From assembly GCA_963576565.1 (NCBI GenBank), contig OY755042.1, forward strand, positions 96,652,185 through 96,716,184: a stretch of 64,000 bases of DNA, in the 5' to 3' direction. The position numbers and the translations under genes are program-made. The DNA is from Aspidapion aeneum (Eukaryota > Arthropoda > Insecta > Coleoptera > Brentidae). Below, piece by piece: positions 46,601 through 57,134 of the stretch (within the stretch, counting starts at the first letter, position 1; each line of letters begins with the position of its first letter). The notes beneath the pieces were generated by a model. The model was not told the origin of the DNA, did no database searches, and was given only the letters and a program-made list of their open reading frames with translations.

Positions 46601-48284
46601 TTAATCATGTAATACTTCATTAAAAAGGTAGGTATTTAAAATACCTTTTAAAGAAGCTATAAATAATTTTTCCAATATAAGTAGTTTTTAAGCTATCTTA
46701 ATTTAATTTAGAATATGTTCAGCTAAATTGCCAAAATAATTAAAGAAACTACCACCTACCAGTTAAAAAATCTGAAACTTTTGCATTTCTTATTTTTTTC
46801 ATGGGAACATACCAAAAATCAAAATCGGCCATGATGATAAAATCCAACATCACCTTTTTTTATTCATTTTATATGACATTTGTTTCATTCTTAATATTCA
46901 AATGCACTGTCCTGTACTTGTTCTATGGTGTTTGTGGTTTAAAATTTTTATTTATTTACTCTTTAATTATAAATTTTGATATACATATCTAGCTTCTACT
47001 TGAAGAAATTAAAATTTACTTACCATTGTCCCATACTTTCCATAAAACTCTCTCCAACTGCATCATACACCACTTTGGCACCTTTATTATCAGTTTTCTT
47101 CAATATTTCTTTAACCATCTTTGGACTAAAATGTACAGTGGTAAATGCACCCCTCTCCCGTACCAACTCTCCCCTTTCTTCTGTGTCTACTACCCCTATA
47201 ACTTGTGCCTTGTAAATATTAGCTGCTACATCAACTGCTGCTAGTCCTAAACCTGCTGAACCTGCAGAGATAACTACTTGGTCTTTTTCTTTAAGTTGTG
47301 AGAGTTTTGAGAAAGCATATAATGCTGTAGTGTGGCCATAGGTTAGAACTGCTGCATCCTTTAAGGAGACTTCAGGGGGAACCCGAAAGGTATCATCTAA
47401 TTCTAGCTGAAAAAATTGGTCATGCTGATCCTTTATATTTATTTAAAATGCTTAAATTAAGGCTATATTTCTGATTTATGTAGGTAGCTATAATATTAAT
47501 AATATTTTCCTGAAACTCAAAAATTTTTCAATTTTTATTAAAATACTTACAACACACTCCTGTGCTAATCCACCAAAATTTTCTAAGCTTAACCCAACCA
47601 CCTTCTCACCAACATTTATTTTATCAGGAGTAACATCCTTCCCAACCTCTAAAACCTCTCCAGAAAGCTCATAACCTGGTATGAAAGGTAGATCACCTCC
47701 ACCATGTCGAAATTTGTAGCAGTCAGCAGTGTTTACACTACAGTAGCTCACTTGAACTCGTACTTGGGTGGGTTTTAGTTTTTGCAGAGGTTTTTCTTCA
47801 ATTATAAGAGGTTTATCTGTAACAAATAGGTATTGAGCTTCAAAACAAATAATGCAAAAAAATTGCAACTGCAAGCGGAGACCTCTTATTTGTGGTCAAT
47901 GTGATTCATGTTTAAGAAAAAGATGGATATCAAAAACAGGAAAGGAACCATTTTTTATAAAAACAGCAAAAATCAGGACTTTGCCGTTCATATGAGTGTC
48001 TTTTCAGGACTTGAAATACAGAGGTCTGAATGAGAGCTAATTCCGAAAAATTGGGACGCCTGACAATCAGACGGGTTTTGGGGTAAGAAACTAAGGCAGT
48101 CTGGTCAATGGCTCACATTTTTATACAACTTTAAAACTATTTTTTAGTTCTGAAAAAAAAACTTACCATGTTCTTTAATTACAGACGCCTTAAAAGTGCT
48201 TGCAAATCTCACAAAGGATTGAACTGAATTAATTGAATTTTGTTTCACGATCTTTAATACCTGTGATTTCAAAAAATGTCTCAT
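43341..48284 (-). CDS. Quinone oxidoreductase-like protein (zinc-independent MDR family), complete 4-exon gene
   Basis: Reading the minus strand, exons 48284-48167, 47816-47551, 47406-47024 and 43626-43341 (TAA) join in phase to 1053 nt, 350 residues. Residues 1-31 (MRHFLKSQVLKIVKQNSINS and on) are basic and lack acids, like a mitochondrial presequence. Then come a GroES-like substrate fold (VRVQVSYCSVNTADCYK; FIPGYELSGEV) and a Rossmann fold with AGSAGLGLAAVDVAA for NAD(P)H. The catalytic-zinc ligands of alcohol dehydrogenases are absent. The C-terminus reads FYLKTIPAPVPHTFSS and ends KKCTGKVVIKIDD. The family reduces quinones or enones with NADPH; the substrate is not known here. The protein resembles quinone-oxidoreductase-like protein 2. 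A GGTAAGT directly after the stop could be a donor for a 3' UTR intron. The last intron (3.4 kb) holds the tRNA-like repeats, a mariner and a foldback. Confidence 0.88.
44041..44113 (-). tRNA. tRNA-like sequence, anticodon position ACA (probably non-functional)
   Basis: 73 nt fold as a cloverleaf: GCTTCGG/CCAAAGC acceptor with one mismatch, D stem GTTC/GAAT, anticodon stem TTTGC/GCAAG and T arm CCGGG-TTCGAGT-CCCGG. The loop GTACAGA would put ACA at 34-36, a Cys (UGU) reading not expected in eukaryotes, which use GCA. Confidence 0.6.
44619..44691 (+). tRNA. tRNA-like sequence, second copy in opposite direction
   Basis: It differs from the first copy at a few bases. The acceptor pairs GCTTCGA/CCGAAGC with one mismatch at a different place. 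The anticodon loop is identical. The B-box-like GGTTCGAGTCC is intact, so Pol III transcription is possible. Confidence 0.6.
44740..45456 (-). pseudogene. mariner transposase with internal deletion
   Basis: From an ATG at 45456 the minus strand reads MELNREHFQGIIFYKF, APHQSTVSRWYGEFKRG, then a gap, VTADCYITIYLPKV, RIILHQDNASSHKAQ, LLDHPSNSPHLSPNDF and FDNWFEHMPKCINF. The HQDN and SPNDF parts hold the second and third catalytic Asp of the mariner D,D34D triad. About a third of the protein between the helix-turn-helix and the second Asp is missing. It abuts the tRNA-bearing inverted repeat. Confidence 0.85.
45716..45772. repeat. AAAAAAT-type microsatellite
   Basis: Seven-base units of A with one T are repeated about seven times. 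Confidence 0.9.
45880..45916 (-). ncRNA. Hammerhead-like motif, left arm
   Basis: GACA/TGTC stem I. CAGATGA is one base off CUGANGA. GGC-GAAAT-GCC is stem II. GAA, the palindrome AGCGCT and C follow. Confidence 0.45.
46356..46392 (+). ncRNA. Hammerhead-like motif, right arm
   Basis: GACA/TGTC stem I. CTGAGGA matches CUGANGA exactly. Stem II is weakened (TGG/CTG). GAA, AGCGCT and C follow as in the left arm. Confidence 0.48.
46453..47023. other. Oxidoreductase intron 3, AT-rich part
   Basis: No additional feature is recognised. A TAGGTATTTAAAATACCTTT palindrome near 46629 resembles one near 43855. Confidence 0.5.
47024..47406 (-). CDS. Oxidoreductase exon 3 (nucleotide-binding domain)
   Basis: A 383-nt exon from LELDDTFRVPPEV to ESFMESMGQ, with the YGHTTALYA helix and the AGSAGLG dinucleotide-binding turn. 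Confidence 0.92.
47551..47816 (-). CDS. Oxidoreductase exon 2 (GroES-like domain)
   Basis: The acceptor TTGTTACAG precedes the exon, which completes the Asp codon (DKPLIIEEKP) and ends AQECV at a GTAAGT donor, phase 0. Confidence 0.9.
48167..48284 (-). CDS. Oxidoreductase exon 1 (presequence)
   Basis: The exon encodes the 39-residue N-terminus ending FKASVIKEH plus one base of an Asp codon, then a GTAAGT donor on the minus strand. Confidence 0.82.
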
Positions 48285-49059
48285 TTTGAGTAAAATTTTA
48301 GAAAATTTCGAAAATAAACTCAAATAAAAACAAAAAACCCTAACCTCAATTTTTGTTTACTTGGCCATCTATAATGAAAGCGTAAAAACTAATGAAAGCG
48401 AAATCTACAGGTGCTTGTGGAAGTCGTTCGAAGTTGAATGACATTGCATGAACAAGACGATATTTATGAAAAACCCTTAGAGTAATAATAATATATTACT
48501 CTGAGGAAAAACCCGTGGATACTTTTTTTATCACAAAAAGAAAGTATTGTTATCATATATTTTAACATGTTTTTTTAAAAACCAAGGCTTACCGGGAAAA
48601 ATGTTTTACTCTGTGTTATAGACAAGTAAGTTTTTTTTCGAACGATGTATTACTCGTTAATACACCAGTGGCGTCCAAAAACATCATTGAAAAAAAAAAC
48701 ACTAAACATTCGTATATTCTTTGAGTGTTTCCCGCTAACAAAAACCTAGATACATATCGTTTTAAAGATAATTTTATTTTTAAGAAAATAAAGTAACACA
48801 AGATTTTTCAGAAAGTTTAGTTTTAAAGAAAATTAAATAAGACAAATAAAAACTTTAAAAAATTAACTAGAAAAAATATCCTGAATATGCGGACGCCCCT
48901 AGAGTGTCAATGTCAGTGTCAAAAAGCATGATTTTTTTTTTCGTGATAATAAAAAAATCACCCCAATTTATGGATGACAATTAAGTGCTAACCGTGGACT
49001 TGGCTCACTTAGGTGATACATCGTTTAAAAGATTAAATTTTCTACAACAAATGATAACA
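48285..49059. other. Upstream region of the oxidoreductase gene
   Basis: This is expected to contain the promoter on the minus strand, but I see no clear TATA box or initiator. No other gene is supported. Confidence 0.45.
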
Positions 49060-49800
49060 CACTTTCTGTAAAACGGTTACCTTTTGAGAAAATGACATAA
49101 AACTGAATAATTTCGGTTTATTGTGCATATAGTGCTAAATAGCAGGGTTCTTATCTCAGCAGCAAGGCTAGAGGACTCAATGATGCCACATTTTATAGGC
49201 TATTAGTTGCTCTTTATTTTATCTTATCTTATTATTTATTATGACAGGTTTTCTCAAAATTAAACAGTTTCGAAGTTTAAGGCCACTAAAAAAAATTGGT
49301 ACAAAAGCTTTTTTCTAGGAAATTTGATTGTCTTGAACTATTGTTTAAAACTATTTTTTCTAAAACGTACAGTAGTTAAAAAAATTATTGTGTGTGTTTA
49401 AGACAACACGGCAGAAGAGTAAACTTCAACAAGGCGAAATTAATAATACTGGCCCATAACATATTCTGCAAAGCGGACCGAACCGAACTCTTCTGTGTAC
49501 TGGCCTTCATCTGCATCATCATATCGCTCGCTGAATGTTTCTCACAGTTAGTCGACTCGAGCCGATTTCACCCGAATGAGCGTTACATAGCCGAGCCTGA
49601 CGGCTCAGTTCAATTCACTACCCAGAAAAACTGCTAAACACGCCTAAAGAAGTTTACACTTCAAAAAACTTTTGTGCATACTGAATCCAAGATGACGGGG
49701 GAGCCCCCCTCAACGTTAAAAACTCAAATTTGTTATAGGTCTCTAATGTCAGCAACCTATGTCAAATATGCAATTGCTTTTGCAAGCTAAAATTCTATAA
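49060..49800. repeat. Diverged duplicate of 50510-51905
   Basis: Shared runs include CCTTTTGAGAAAATGACATA, CACTAAAAAAAATTG and TCTATAATGACTGGACTA in the same order. A GC-richer insert with an 81-codon frame (49392-49637) interrupts this copy. Confidence 0.65.
49392..49637 (+). CDS. Unrecognised 81-codon frame with a hydrophobic segment
   Basis: The frame reads VNFNKAKLIILAHNIF, a hydrophobic stretch FCVLAFICIIISLAECF and a polar tail ending TTQKNC. Base composition is richer in GC than the flanks and codon use looks more coding than usual here. A membrane or secreted peptide is possible, but so is an unknown repeat. I recognise no family. Confidence 0.2.
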   Translation: MCLRQHGRRVNFNKAKLIILAHNIFCKADRTELFCVLAFICIIISLAECFSQLVDSSRFHPNERYIAEPDGSVQFTTQKNC

Positions 49801-50509
49801 TGACTGGACTAATGTTGTTTTCTGCTTAACTTAAAGCCTCATTAATTTCCTTCAAGGGTCAGTTTGTTTCAACACAAAGTATAAAGCCTATAGCAATATA
49901 CTTTGTGGTTTCAATAAAATGTTATCTGTGCTATATCTAATATTCAAAACTGTTACAAAAAATATTTTTTTCCGTTTTGTTTTGTAACAACAATCACCAG
50001 TATGATTTTTCGTTACCGAAGGATTCCTGGAACCCAAGGAGCTTGAATTCCTTTAAGTGTGTTTAGACCATTCCGGAAGCAACGGGTAGATTTAGAAGCG
50101 ACCATACAATCCGAAAATTGCTTAAATTATTCAAGTTCCTTTCTCTTATACTTAGGTACTGAAATTAAGACAAAAAAGCCAATTTTCAACCATCTTTCCT
50201 TACCCAATTTGCATAGTTAATAAAGGTAATTCAAAATGGGATTGTCTAACGTCTAGTTAGTTAGTGGTGATTACCCAACCGGGCGCAATTTTTTTCGCGA
50301 CATGCCTGATCTTAGCGAGCGAGCAAAAGTGCAGAGGTCGCTTAGTCGAGTCGAAGAGAAAGTGAAGATGTCTCACATTCTTCGGAAATCGTGAAGTACA
50401 TTCATGCACGCCAACCGTTTTCTTCATGAGATTTCATTATTCCTATATTTAGCCACCAAATCATATATATCGGTAACATTAACAAAAAGAGTGGTAGGTG
50501 GCATAGAAT

Positions 50510-51905
50510 AACCACACTTTCTGTAAAATGCTTACCTTTTGAGAAAATGACATAGAAATACATAGGAAACGGGTGAACTACTATCATTATCACAGGGTTT
50601 ATATCCCAGCAAAATTACTACCCAGAGAACTCAATGATATATCATTTTATAAGCTAGTAGTTTCCAAGTTAAAGGCCACTAAAAAAAATTGTCAAAATCC
50701 AGAATGACGGGGATACGTTAGCGTCATAACTCGAAAACTATTCAACTCTTCCCACATAGCACAATCACGTGTTTAACACGTAAAAAAGGCGTGAGAAAAA
50801 AAAACGTTGATTTGAAAAGCTGCTAGAAAAAACGTTTATTTCATATATGAAAACAAGCTTAATAGGTCATTCATTAACGCTATAAAAAATAACGTTGCTA
50901 AAAATTGCGTTTTAATAACGCCATTATCAAATTAAAACAGCAATGTTTTTACGTTAGTTTCAAGTGATTTTTATTAAAGTTAAAATTACATTAGATTCAC
51001 GCCTTTATTACACGAATTTTAAAACGCGACTTGCATGGCTTTTCAACCCAATATTGTTGAGATTTTACTAGCAGCAGCGCCATCTATTGTCGGGATTTTT
51101 CAATGACGAAGTCTATCAGGCAGTGCTATGGCCTCTAAACTACAAAAGCCTGTTAAGGAAGTGATCCCTGATCCACGATCACGACGCATCTGTTATTAAC
51201 CTGATAAAGACACATTAATATTCTTTGAAAGTGTTTACTGTTAAAAAATCTTGTTTCGCTTTAAAAAAAACATAATGTACATATATAGATAGATATATAG
51301 ATATTTTGTCTTGCCTTGAGCGCCATATTTAAAATTGTCTTGAAGTGTTGTAGTCTTAAACTAGTGAACTTTTATAACTTCCTTTTGCGTCTCTTTTAAG
51401 TTAAAAAAATGTTATTAAAAAAACGTGACCAAAAAAAACGCAGAAAGTTAGTAGGTTTGAGAAGTCTAATCCAGTGGCGTTTTAGAACATGTTGTGGAGG
51501 ACTTTTCAAGTGTGAATTTGGTACATGAAAATAACGTGGGTAAAAAACACGTTATATACACAGCACCAGAAACTTCAGCAAAAAGTACATTTTTATAGCT
51601 TGATTTCTCCTTGTTTTTAAGTTATCTTTAAGCATCTTGATTTAACAAAATAAATATTACATGGTATCAGGTTGTTTTCAAGTAAAAAAACTTTTTTATT
51701 TTTGTTCACGTTAATTTAAAGTTGATGTGATTTTTGTGCTATGTGGGTTGTTTTGATCTTTCTTTTTCTAAAATTACTATGTAAATTAAAACACACAAAA
51801 TCCCAAAGGTGGAAAATTTAAATTTGTTTTTAAGACTCCAATTTCAATAACATATGTAAAAATCACGACTACACCACCTTTTGCAAGCCAAAACTCTATA
51901 ATGAC
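50510..51905. repeat. Second duplicate segment, interrupted by a CCCACATAGCA element
   Basis: It matches 49060-49800 on both sides of the insertion at 50751-51747. Confidence 0.6.
50751..51747. mobile_element. CCCACATAGCACAA element with AACG-rich ends
   Basis: CCCACATAGCACAA opens it and TTGTGCTATGTGGG closes it, with TT on both sides. AACGTT and TAACG steps crowd the terminal 250 bp of each side. The core (about 51030-51240) is unrelated to that of the sister elements. Confidence 0.8.
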
Positions 51906-51966
51906 TGGACTACACATGTATACACACACCGCTTTGCCCTGCATCGGCATTTTAAACTGGGTTGTC

Positions 51967-52165
51967 TGATGCGTTTTTTGAATCACGGTGGGCACGCATA
52001 GGTGGAAACTAGGCTTTATACCCGGTTTCCACCAATGCGTGCGCACCCTGATTCAAAAACGCATCAGATGACGCTGCATTTATAACCGGTGCAAATCCAT
52101 GTTACGTCACGTGATGCGTTTTTTGAGTCACGGTGGGCAAGCATAGGTGGAAACTAAGCTTTAGT
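51967..52165. repeat. Inverted plus direct repeat, GATGCGTTTTTTGA module
   Basis: GATGCGTTTTTTGAATCACG is followed by its inverted copy near 52060 and by a direct copy near 52111-52160. The GGTGGGCACGCATAGGTGG part is also repeated. Confidence 0.8.
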
Positions 52166-53272
52166 CATCGGTTTCAGAGAGCGTACTTAAGGGTTAAAAA
52201 CTTTGGTGAATTTGCCACTAAGATGTATTTCTAAAATATTTTTTGTCTTCCTTTTTGACCATCCGTTCACTTCTAAAAAAGGATCGTGAGAACTTATTTC
52301 CACACACACATCGTCGATTAAAATCAGTTTATAAGATTGACTTTTGTTGTGTTTTAAAAGCAAAATGGCCTTCAAAATCTTTGCCGGTATGTCTATCTAT
52401 CTTTATTCTGGTTTGTTGCTTAACACTCCTATAATTATTCAATTATCAAACATATAATATGATTTTTGGAGGATTCCAATTCAAGAAATTTAAGTTGTTT
52501 ATAAAAATGTGTTCAAACAATTAAATGATCAATTAATTGCCTATAATGATATGTTTTGGGTCCTTGACATTTTAGGATTTAAACACATTTTTTTTTGGTT
52601 GTACGCATTCGACACGGCTAAATTGGAAAGCCTATAGAGAAGAATGTACCATTTTATTTTCATTAATAACTTTTGAGTTTTTTTATATTTTGTCTTCTGA
52701 ATACTAGCTGATACAAATACTGATAAACTTTAGAGTTCTAATATTTTTATAACTAAAGTTTAAAATTTTATTTAAAAAAATATGAAAAAGTGCATTTTTA
52801 ATTACTTTACCAAATATAGACCCCTAATTTTTTCAAAAAAAAAATATATTCAAAAATATAAATGATAACTTTTTTTTTTAAACTTACCGACAAATTAATA
52901 GGAAAAAGGAAGAGAGTAATACTGTTTATTATTTAAAGAAACAAATAAATCCATATAAAATTTAAAGTATTTTCCACAAAATCTTCTGTAATACATATGG
53001 ATGGTAAGACTGCGCGGGAGCGACAAAAAACACAAAGACACATGAAAATTTTTGAAATAGGTGCAACTTTTTTTTCGTATTTTTGACACGATTCACACTA
53101 TAGCTCACGCCAATATAGTTGTAGTAGATGTGTGAGCTAATATTTTGATGTTTGCTGCCACTTTGGCCCATCCCCCCGGAAATCCTGGATCCGCCATAGA
53201 GCTTCACAGCTTCCATTTCTTCCTATTCTTCATCTCGGCTCTTTAAATTTTGAACAAACTTATAGCCTTAGT

Positions 53273-53525
53273 TTTCGTTAACCCCAGCAATACCGAAATG
53301 GTTCTCTTTACAAAGAAGAGGAAGATAGAAGGCTTCAAAGCACAACAAAGGTACGGAGGACCACTTGCACTATCGCACGGTGTTAAGTAGCTGGGGTGCT
53401 AGACAGTAAATTAAGCTGGAAACCATATATAGACCGACTAACAACACAGACGACAAAGCCATTCTGGCAAGTAAGAAGGGTGGTAGGAAGAAAAGGCATT
53501 GTCAGAGAACATAATATGTTTTCTG
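53273..53525 (+). pseudogene. LINE RT C-terminal remnant
   Basis: Shifted frames read NPSNTEMVLFTKKRKIEGFK, then LGVLDSKLSWKPYI, DRLTTQTTK and FWQVRRVVGRK. The order fits the region after the RT active site of a LINE ORF2. No intact frame remains. Confidence 0.65.
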
Positions 53526-54304
53526 CCTATAGGCACTTGTCAATTAGCACCTAATCTCAGTCTTGCCAAGCATAGAAAATTCTATGTGGTTATTTAAATG
53601 AATAGTACTTACTTTGTGTCTTTTTAACTTTTCACTAAAGTGCTTGATATCACACATTTCCTTTGCCACCCACGCAGGATCACTTCCTGGATGGTTCATA
53701 ATAAGACAAATAAAGCAAAAAAAAGCATTTCTTTTTTCACAACCGCACAACCAGCTTTCAGCATCGTATAATTTTTTGTTAAATTTTCTATTATAAGTTT
53801 TTTTGGAACACCCCTCTAAAATTTTGGGTAATTTTTAGGTCCGGTCAATGTAACAAAACAAATGAAAACAAACAATGGACACGCGACCGGCAAGGCTTTT
53901 AACATTAACCTACCCCAAATCAAAACAAACTCATACGTCTTCACTAAGGATAGAACCGGCAACGCGTAGGAAGGGCAACGATCGTTTTTGCACGACGAAA
54001 ATGGCCGATGTGAATTAAAACAAACATTCCTCCCGCCCCCGCGCTTGAACACCCACCGATACACAGCTATAAACCCGGTGAAATTGAAACTTTGCCCCGC
54101 GCGGTGCTGCCGGCTTGTAATTATTTACGCTAAAAAAGTTTACCCAATTAATCGCCTTTTGTTAACCACAGAACAAAAAAAAGAACTAGACATGTCGTAA
54201 TGGAAGATTTAACTTTTTTTATATAAATCAATTAAAAATACTGTTTTTTGTCTAGTTTTGGGAGGGCACTGCCCCGTTGCCCTCCCTGTAGCAGCCGCCT
54301 CTGG
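53526..54304 (-). mobile_element. hAT element, one end missing, TTF-type zinc-finger transposase remnant
   Basis: It matches 62031-62841 over most of its length and ends TGTAGCAGCCGCCTCTG, a degraded hAT terminus. The minus strand encodes CGCEKRNAFFCFICLI, MCDIKHFSEKLKRHKVS and HIEFSMLGKTEIRC. This is the TTF zinc-finger region that opens ZMYM1-like hAT transposases. Confidence 0.78.
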
Positions 54305-54349
54305 TAGGGGGGATGCCCGGGGGTTGGCGAAAAGAGCCTACCCCACATC

Positions 54350-55597
54350 CCCACTAAGCACAAAATCGTAAAAATCGTTAAATAAATGTTAAAAAAAAAG
54401 TTTTTTTTCTAACACAAATTTGTGCTAAAATTGAGTCAACTTTTGACATTAAAAAACATGTTGAAAATCCTAACGAAAATTTCATGTAAAAGCATTACCA
54501 AAAATATATTTCTTAATAACGTTAAGAAACCAATATTTAAAAACCATAATTTTATTAACATTAAAAATAATACCATCAATATATGGTTATTTTTATAATG
54601 TTTTTCCTAGATCTCATTTCTAACGTTGAATTTATATGAAGCTAAAAAATGTTTTGTTTTTTAAACATTAAAAAAAAATTATACTATAGAGGGCGCATAG
54701 TTCCACTACCAGAACGGGCCATCGCCATTTTTAGTTGCTTCTCGCTGCGGGTTCATACGAATCGGTAGCAGATACGCTTTGTTTGGTTAAAATATTTACC
54801 TTTTGTAGAAACAAACATGGCAAATTAAAAGCACAATTATTAATAATGATAGTAAATACATATTTGGATACGAATATACACCAGTTGTGTGGAAAAGATG
54901 TTATAGTTAAAGAAAAGCAAATTCGCATACCTACGTTACAGTTAATCAGACAGGGAATGCCACAATTCACCGCGAATCATTAGCCGCGTATTCATTTGAG
55001 GCAGACTTCGCAAGGCTGGCAGCGGGACCAAACGAATGCCTCGGGACGGGCCCCATCCGATCAGAGTGCGAATTTCAAACGAGCATTCAGTTAAATATTG
55101 TTTGCCTTGAATTCACTTGAGCATTAATGAGAACGAGAGCGAGGCACTTACTACAAAATTATTGTTTACATATAATTTAAAATTTTATTTTCAGGATCCG
55201 AATTTTCATTACTGAGTGTCGAGTTCACGAAAACCTCAACGGACTCTTGCTGCTCTGCTTTTCCAAAATAGAAGAATTTTATTTACATTAGTTAAGTTAC
55301 CTTATCTTTAGAGATATTTGGGAAAAACATATTTTTTTATTGTTAAAAAAACATTTATTTTTCAATGATAGAAAAACATTTCTTTTTCACTGTTAAAAAT
55401 CAAAAATTTTTTAACGTTTGAAAAACACTTTAAAAAAACGTTATAAAAACATAATATTATTTTTCCAACGTCAGAAAACGGGTTATTAAGCTTTTTTTTT
55501 AGTATGAATATGACGTTAGAACTAACATCCAACCTAACGTTATGTTTTTAAACTAAATATTATTTTGACATATTAAAATATTTTTGTGTTTAGTGGG
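54350..55597. mobile_element. CCCACTAAGCACAA element with AACGTT-rich ends
   Basis: CCCACTAAGCACAAAA opens it and TTTTTGTGTTTAGTGGG closes it. AACGTT/TTAACG steps line both ends. No matching short duplication is seen. The GC-richer core (54690-55260) includes an open frame of unknown meaning. Confidence 0.75.
54735..54983 (+). CDS. Unrecognised 82-codon frame inside a transposable element
   Basis: The frame reads YESVADTLCLVKIFTFCRNK, LLIMIVNTYLDTNIHQLCGK and ends MPQFTANH. It is preceded by CCATTTTTAG, which could act as a splice acceptor. I know no family for it. It may be a piece of host exon carried in the element, or chance. Confidence 0.2.
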   Translation: MLLAAGSYESVADTLCLVKIFTFCRNKHGKLKAQLLIMIVNTYLDTNIHQLCGKDVIVKEKQIRIPTLQLIRQGMPQFTANH

Positions 55598-56426
55598 ACT
55601 ACGACTACTACTACTATTACTACTACTACTATAGCCTTAGTTAAATTAAATAGTGGGTAAGTATGCCAAATTGAAGAAGAAATCTCATTAAATAAATAAG
55701 TAGGTAGGCATAATATATATCGTCTCCGCGATCTTACGTAATTTACGCAATTTTAATAAATCGTGTGTCGTAAAAAATTCTCACCATTTCACCGCTGATG
55801 CTTTCTAGCCAAGATAAACACCAAGCAATAAGTACTCAGCAAAGACTTATTATTACAAAATATACATGTTTCGACGCTAATTTGCGCTTTTATAAGGTTT
55901 AAAATGTTTAAGGTTTTTTATGGTGGTAAACGATTCTTTATTTATAAATAAAGTCTTCAAAAAATATCTTTGTTAATTTTCATAAAAATTTGTTTATTAA
56001 TATCTCTTAATTACGTGTCTTTTTTCCCTTTAGAGGAAAGTCGCCTGGAGGTTTTTTTCAAAAATAGTAAAAAAATAGCATGATATGTTCAAAACTGGAA
56101 AAATCTTGTAGTGATAACGTTTTGCACCAGTACAGACGATATATGTACAAAACCACTCAAATTTTATTAAATTGCGATAGTTATCCTATTTTGTAAAAAA
56201 AAATGAATCTCCCCAAATTAGGAACCTGTAGGCGCCTAAATTGGGGAGGTCGAATTTTCGTATACATCACCTTTGCAGAAGCACTTTATGGATTCAATGG
56301 GATAAAAGTGCATTTAAAAAAGAATGGATGTTATTTTTAAGAAAATAACTTTAAAATCTGCGAAGATGCATTTATTAAGAAACAACTTTCTTATAAAAAA
56401 CAAATGGATCCATGACGGATCTCAGA

Positions 56427-56759
56427 CAGCGGCGTAGCGTGGGGGGGGGGGCGGGGGGTTCGTCGCCCCCCCCCGCCCCGAGGGTAGTGGCGCTCCATAG
56501 GTGGGCGAAGCGCCCTCAGCTTTATTAAGTCGGGCCGGTAATGTCCAATTGAGTGGGTGCCAAAGGAAACTAACGACATTTTTTTTTTTTGGTCGCAAGA
56601 TTTATAAAAGGCGTCCTTGTGACCTTTCGGCCGCCCCCTCACACATGATGACCTTTTTTTTTTCTTTTTTTTTTGGTCGCAAGATTTTTTTTCAGTTTTC
56701 AGAGGCGCCCTTTTTAGCGGTCGCCCCCCCCCCGCCCTTTCGAGCACGCTACGCCGCTG
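56427..56759. mobile_element. hAT-type MITE, CAGCGGCGTAGCGTG termini
   Basis: CAGCGGCGTAGCGTG and CACGCTACGCCGCTG are flanked by perfect 8-bp duplications ATCTCAGA (56419-56426, 56760-56767). Long G/C tracts lie inside the ends. GGTCGCAAGATTT occurs twice. Confidence 0.9.
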
Positions 56760-56830
56760 ATCTCAGACCTTCCTAGCTAGCCTATTAGCTCACAAGCCAT
56801 GATATATCAGCCTTGAAAACAATTTTTAGC

Positions 56831-56870
56831 TCACACTACTACTATACTATAGTAGTGTGAGCTATAGTGA
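56831..56870. repeat. Palindrome AGCTCACACTACTA
   Basis: The sequence AGCTCACACTACTACTATA is mirrored at once. A similar hairpin, GCTCACACGTACACTATA, lies at 57484-57524; the two bracket the tandem repeats. Confidence 0.75.
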
Positions 56871-56965
56871 TCCTAATTTTTTCGAGAAAAAAAAAGTTGC
56901 TCCGATTTCAAACATTTTTATATATCTTTGCGTTTCAGATGATTTTGAAACTTTTTTGTTGCGCC

Positions 56966-57012
56966 GTCTGTCTGTCTGTCTGTCTGTCTGTCTGTATGTC
57001 TGTCTGTCTGTA
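56966..57012. repeat. GTCT microsatellite
   Basis: TGTC/GTCT units are repeated about ten times with one interruption. Confidence 0.92.
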
Positions 57013-57134
57013 ACGACCAACGCGCATAACTCAAAAACCGCTTGCCCGATTTTAATTAAATTTGGTACCTACGCTGGGTTTCGGGTCGAGATGGTCCCAT
57101 TTAAAAATGAACAAAATCCACCAAACACAAGCCA

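Noticed and set aside
43341..48284. Oxidoreductase as a classical zinc alcohol dehydrogenase
   Set aside because: The catalytic-zinc motif expected near the N-terminal fold is missing, and the sequence pattern fits quinone-oxidoreductase-like members.
56391..56776. Two overlapping frames of 118 and 91 codons
   Set aside because: Both arise from homopolymer-rich MITE sequence with low-complexity Pro, Lys and Phe runs.
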